This document shows positions 6,414 to 7,439 of a DNA stretch of 7,439 bases, piece by piece. The DNA is from JAMLIO01 sp031412575 (GTDB lineage: Bacteria; Bdellovibrionota; Bdellovibrionia; Bdellovibrionales; UBA1609). The position numbers were made by a program, and so were the translations under genes. The first letter of the stretch is position 1. Every line of letters begins with the position of its first letter. The notes beneath the pieces were generated by a model. It did not search any database. It worked only from the letters and a program-made list of their open reading frames with translations, and had not been told where the DNA came from. The DNA lies in assembly GCA_031412575.1 (NCBI GenBank), contig JANODG010000049.1, forward strand, positions 1-7,439, in the 5' to 3' direction.

Positions 6414-6848
6414 TTGAAAAACACCATCGCTAAAAATTCAAAAAACGAAAAAGGTTTTACCCTTGTAGAAATTATGATCGTACTAGTCATTCTTGGTGGT
6501 CTTTTCGCTTTAATCGGTCCAAGTATTTTTGGCCAAAAAGATCGTGCGAACCAAAGTATGGCTAAAATTCAAATCAGTAAGTTAGCAAGTGCTGTTGAAC
6601 TTTTTTATAACGACTGCGATCAGTACCCTTCCGACTTAACTCAATTGTCACAAAAACCAAGTGAAGATGTTTGCGAAAATTGGCAGCCTAAAGGCTACGT
6701 GAAAAACGAAAAAGATTTAAAAGATCCTTGGAAGCGTGACTTTATTTATGAAGTCGAAGGCGGAGGTTTTATCATTCGTTCTCTTGGAAAAGATGGCCAA
6801 GCCGGTGGCGGAGAGTTCGACAAAGACATCAGCTCTGAAGACCTATAA
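6414..6848 (+). CDS. gspG: Type II secretion major pseudopilin GspG
   Basis: A 144-residue type IV pilin-like protein. A 14-residue basic leader ends in EKG, and prepilin peptidase would cut before FTLVE (G14/F15), leaving E19 at mature position 5 as needed for pilus assembly. The hydrophobic helix runs to about residue 38, then the globular part has FYNDCDQYPS (64-73), DPWKRDFIYEV (104-114) and SLGKDGQAGGGEFDKDI (123-139). The last block is the calcium-loop signature of GspG and separates it from type IV pilins. C68 and C87 could form a disulfide in the periplasm. Mature length of 130 residues is normal for GspG. The start is a TTG with AGGAG 7 bases upstream. It polymerises into the pseudopilus on the GspF platform using GspE. 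Confidence 0.95.
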   Translation: MKNTIAKNSKNEKGFTLVEIMIVLVILGGLFALIGPSIFGQKDRANQSMAKIQISKLASAVELFYNDCDQYPSDLTQLSQKPSEDVCENWQPKGYVKNEKDLKDPWKRDFIYEVEGGGFIIRSLGKDGQAGGGEFDKDISSEDL

Positions 6849-6855
6849 GAACTAA

Positions 6856-7439
6856 GTGCGAAAGCGAAAAGTCAGTTCCGAAAACCTAAATTCGAATTTG
6901 GGTTTTACCTTGATAGAAATTCTTATTGTTGTAATTATAATTGCTGGGGTGTTTTCCATATTTGCCCCAAATTTTTTTTCTAAATCCGACCGCGAATTAA
7001 GAAGCGAAATTAGAAGATTAAGTTTACTGGCGAAAGACGTAAGAAGCCGCGCTTTAATAAGTAAAAATACTCACCGCATTGTTTTTAACATCCAAGAAAA
7101 AATTGTAACTTTTCAAGTCGAAGAGGCTGAAGGAAAAGTTCTGCTTGATGATCCTGAAGACCGCTTAAAATTTATTAACGGTAAAAAGAATTTAACGGAT
7201 GCTGAACTTGAAGCTTACATGAAAACAAATCCTTTTAAGCCCGTTGAGCGATTTTCAAAAAAAGGACCACTAAGGCTTGCGCCTGAACTTACTATCAAAC
7301 AGATTGAACTTCAGGGCATAAAAGAAGTTTTTAAAACCGGTGAAGTTGAAATCTACTTTATGCCGGAAGGCTTCGTTGAACTTGCTGTGATTCAGGTACA
7401 AACTAGAGACGAGACGCTGAAGTGGACTTTGGCCACCTC
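6856..7439 (+). CDS. gspH: Type II secretion minor pseudopilin, GspH-like (cut by right edge)
   Basis: An open frame from GTG at 6856 runs 194 codons to the window end without a stop. A 16-residue basic leader (MRKRKVSS...) ends in LG, with predicted prepilin peptidase cleavage before FTLIE (G16/F17) and E21 at mature position 5. A hydrophobic helix (17-37) is followed by a Lys/Arg-rich helical stretch (RELRSEIRRLSLLAKDVRSR). A TAA lies directly before the GTG in frame, so no longer start exists; the Shine-Dalgarno sequence is weak and the gap to gspG is 7 bp, suggesting coupling. Position after gspG and overall form point to GspH, a minor pseudopilin in the pseudopilus. A charged segment at about 93-135 (DDPEDRLKF, TDAELEAYMK, KPVERFSKK) looks longer than in typical GspH. 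GspI or another pseudopilin cannot be excluded without the C-terminus. Confidence 0.85.
   Translation, partial: MRKRKVSSENLNSNLGFTLIEILIVVIIIAGVFSIFAPNFFSKSDRELRSEIRRLSLLAKDVRSRALISKNTHRIVFNIQEKIVTFQVEEAEGKVLLDDPEDRLKFINGKKNLTDAELEAYMKTNPFKPVERFSKKGPLRLAPELTIKQIELQGIKEVFKTGEVEIYFMPEGFVELAVIQVQTRDETLKWTLAT

Noticed and set aside
6275..6490. 71-codon minus-strand frame across the gspF-gspG gap
   Set aside because: Its first third is antisense to the gspG leader and helix, and no ribosome-binding site supports a shorter start. The part inside the gap is kept only as an observation.

Overview
The window looks like chromosomal DNA of a low-GC (roughly 38-40% by eye) Gram-negative bacterium. The best guess is a member of the Bdellovibrionota (a Bdellovibrio or Bacteriovorax relative). 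That rests on overall protein character and on the pairing of a type II secretion cluster with a large LemA/M48 pair, not on any marker gene, so the assignment is tentative. All genes appear intact except the two cut by the window edges. Start codons are diverse: ATG, GTG and TTG are all used.

Left half, minus strand (read from 3137 down to 1): lemA comes first, then a 635-residue HtpX-like M48 membrane metallopeptidase with a long helical C-terminal extension, then the first 151 residues of a secreted S1/P1-nuclease-like zinc enzyme that runs off the left edge. The gaps are 98 and 89 bp, with no convincing terminator, so co-transcription is possible but unproven. LemA next to an M48 membrane protease is a recurrent pairing in bacteria and suggests an envelope quality-control or signalling module.

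Right half, plus strand: four type II secretion (T2SS, general secretory pathway) genes in the canonical order gspE (cytoplasmic ATPase), gspF (inner-membrane platform), gspG (major pseudopilin), gspH (minor pseudopilin, cut by the right edge). gspE and gspF are 3 bp apart and gspG and gspH 7 bp apart. gspF and gspG are separated by a 150-bp spacer that may give the abundant pseudopilin its own expression control. gspC and gspD, which usually precede gspE, are not here. GspE powers and GspF anchors assembly of a GspG/GspH pseudopilus, which pushes folded periplasmic proteins through an outer-membrane secretin encoded elsewhere. The exported S1/P1-like enzyme next door is a conceivable but unproven T2SS substrate.

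The two halves diverge from a 213-bp regulatory region (3138-3350). It holds a candidate lemA promoter over an 11-bp palindrome, and a candidate gspE promoter placed so that the message would start at or next to the ATG (leaderless). I see no mobile element, CRISPR array, tRNA or rRNA, and nothing that demands a new biological system. The most noteworthy points are the leaderless-looking gspE start, the duplicated ribosome-binding site before the M48 gene, the TerB-like tail of the M48 protein, and the S1/P1 enzyme whose predicted mature N-terminus is the zinc-binding Trp.
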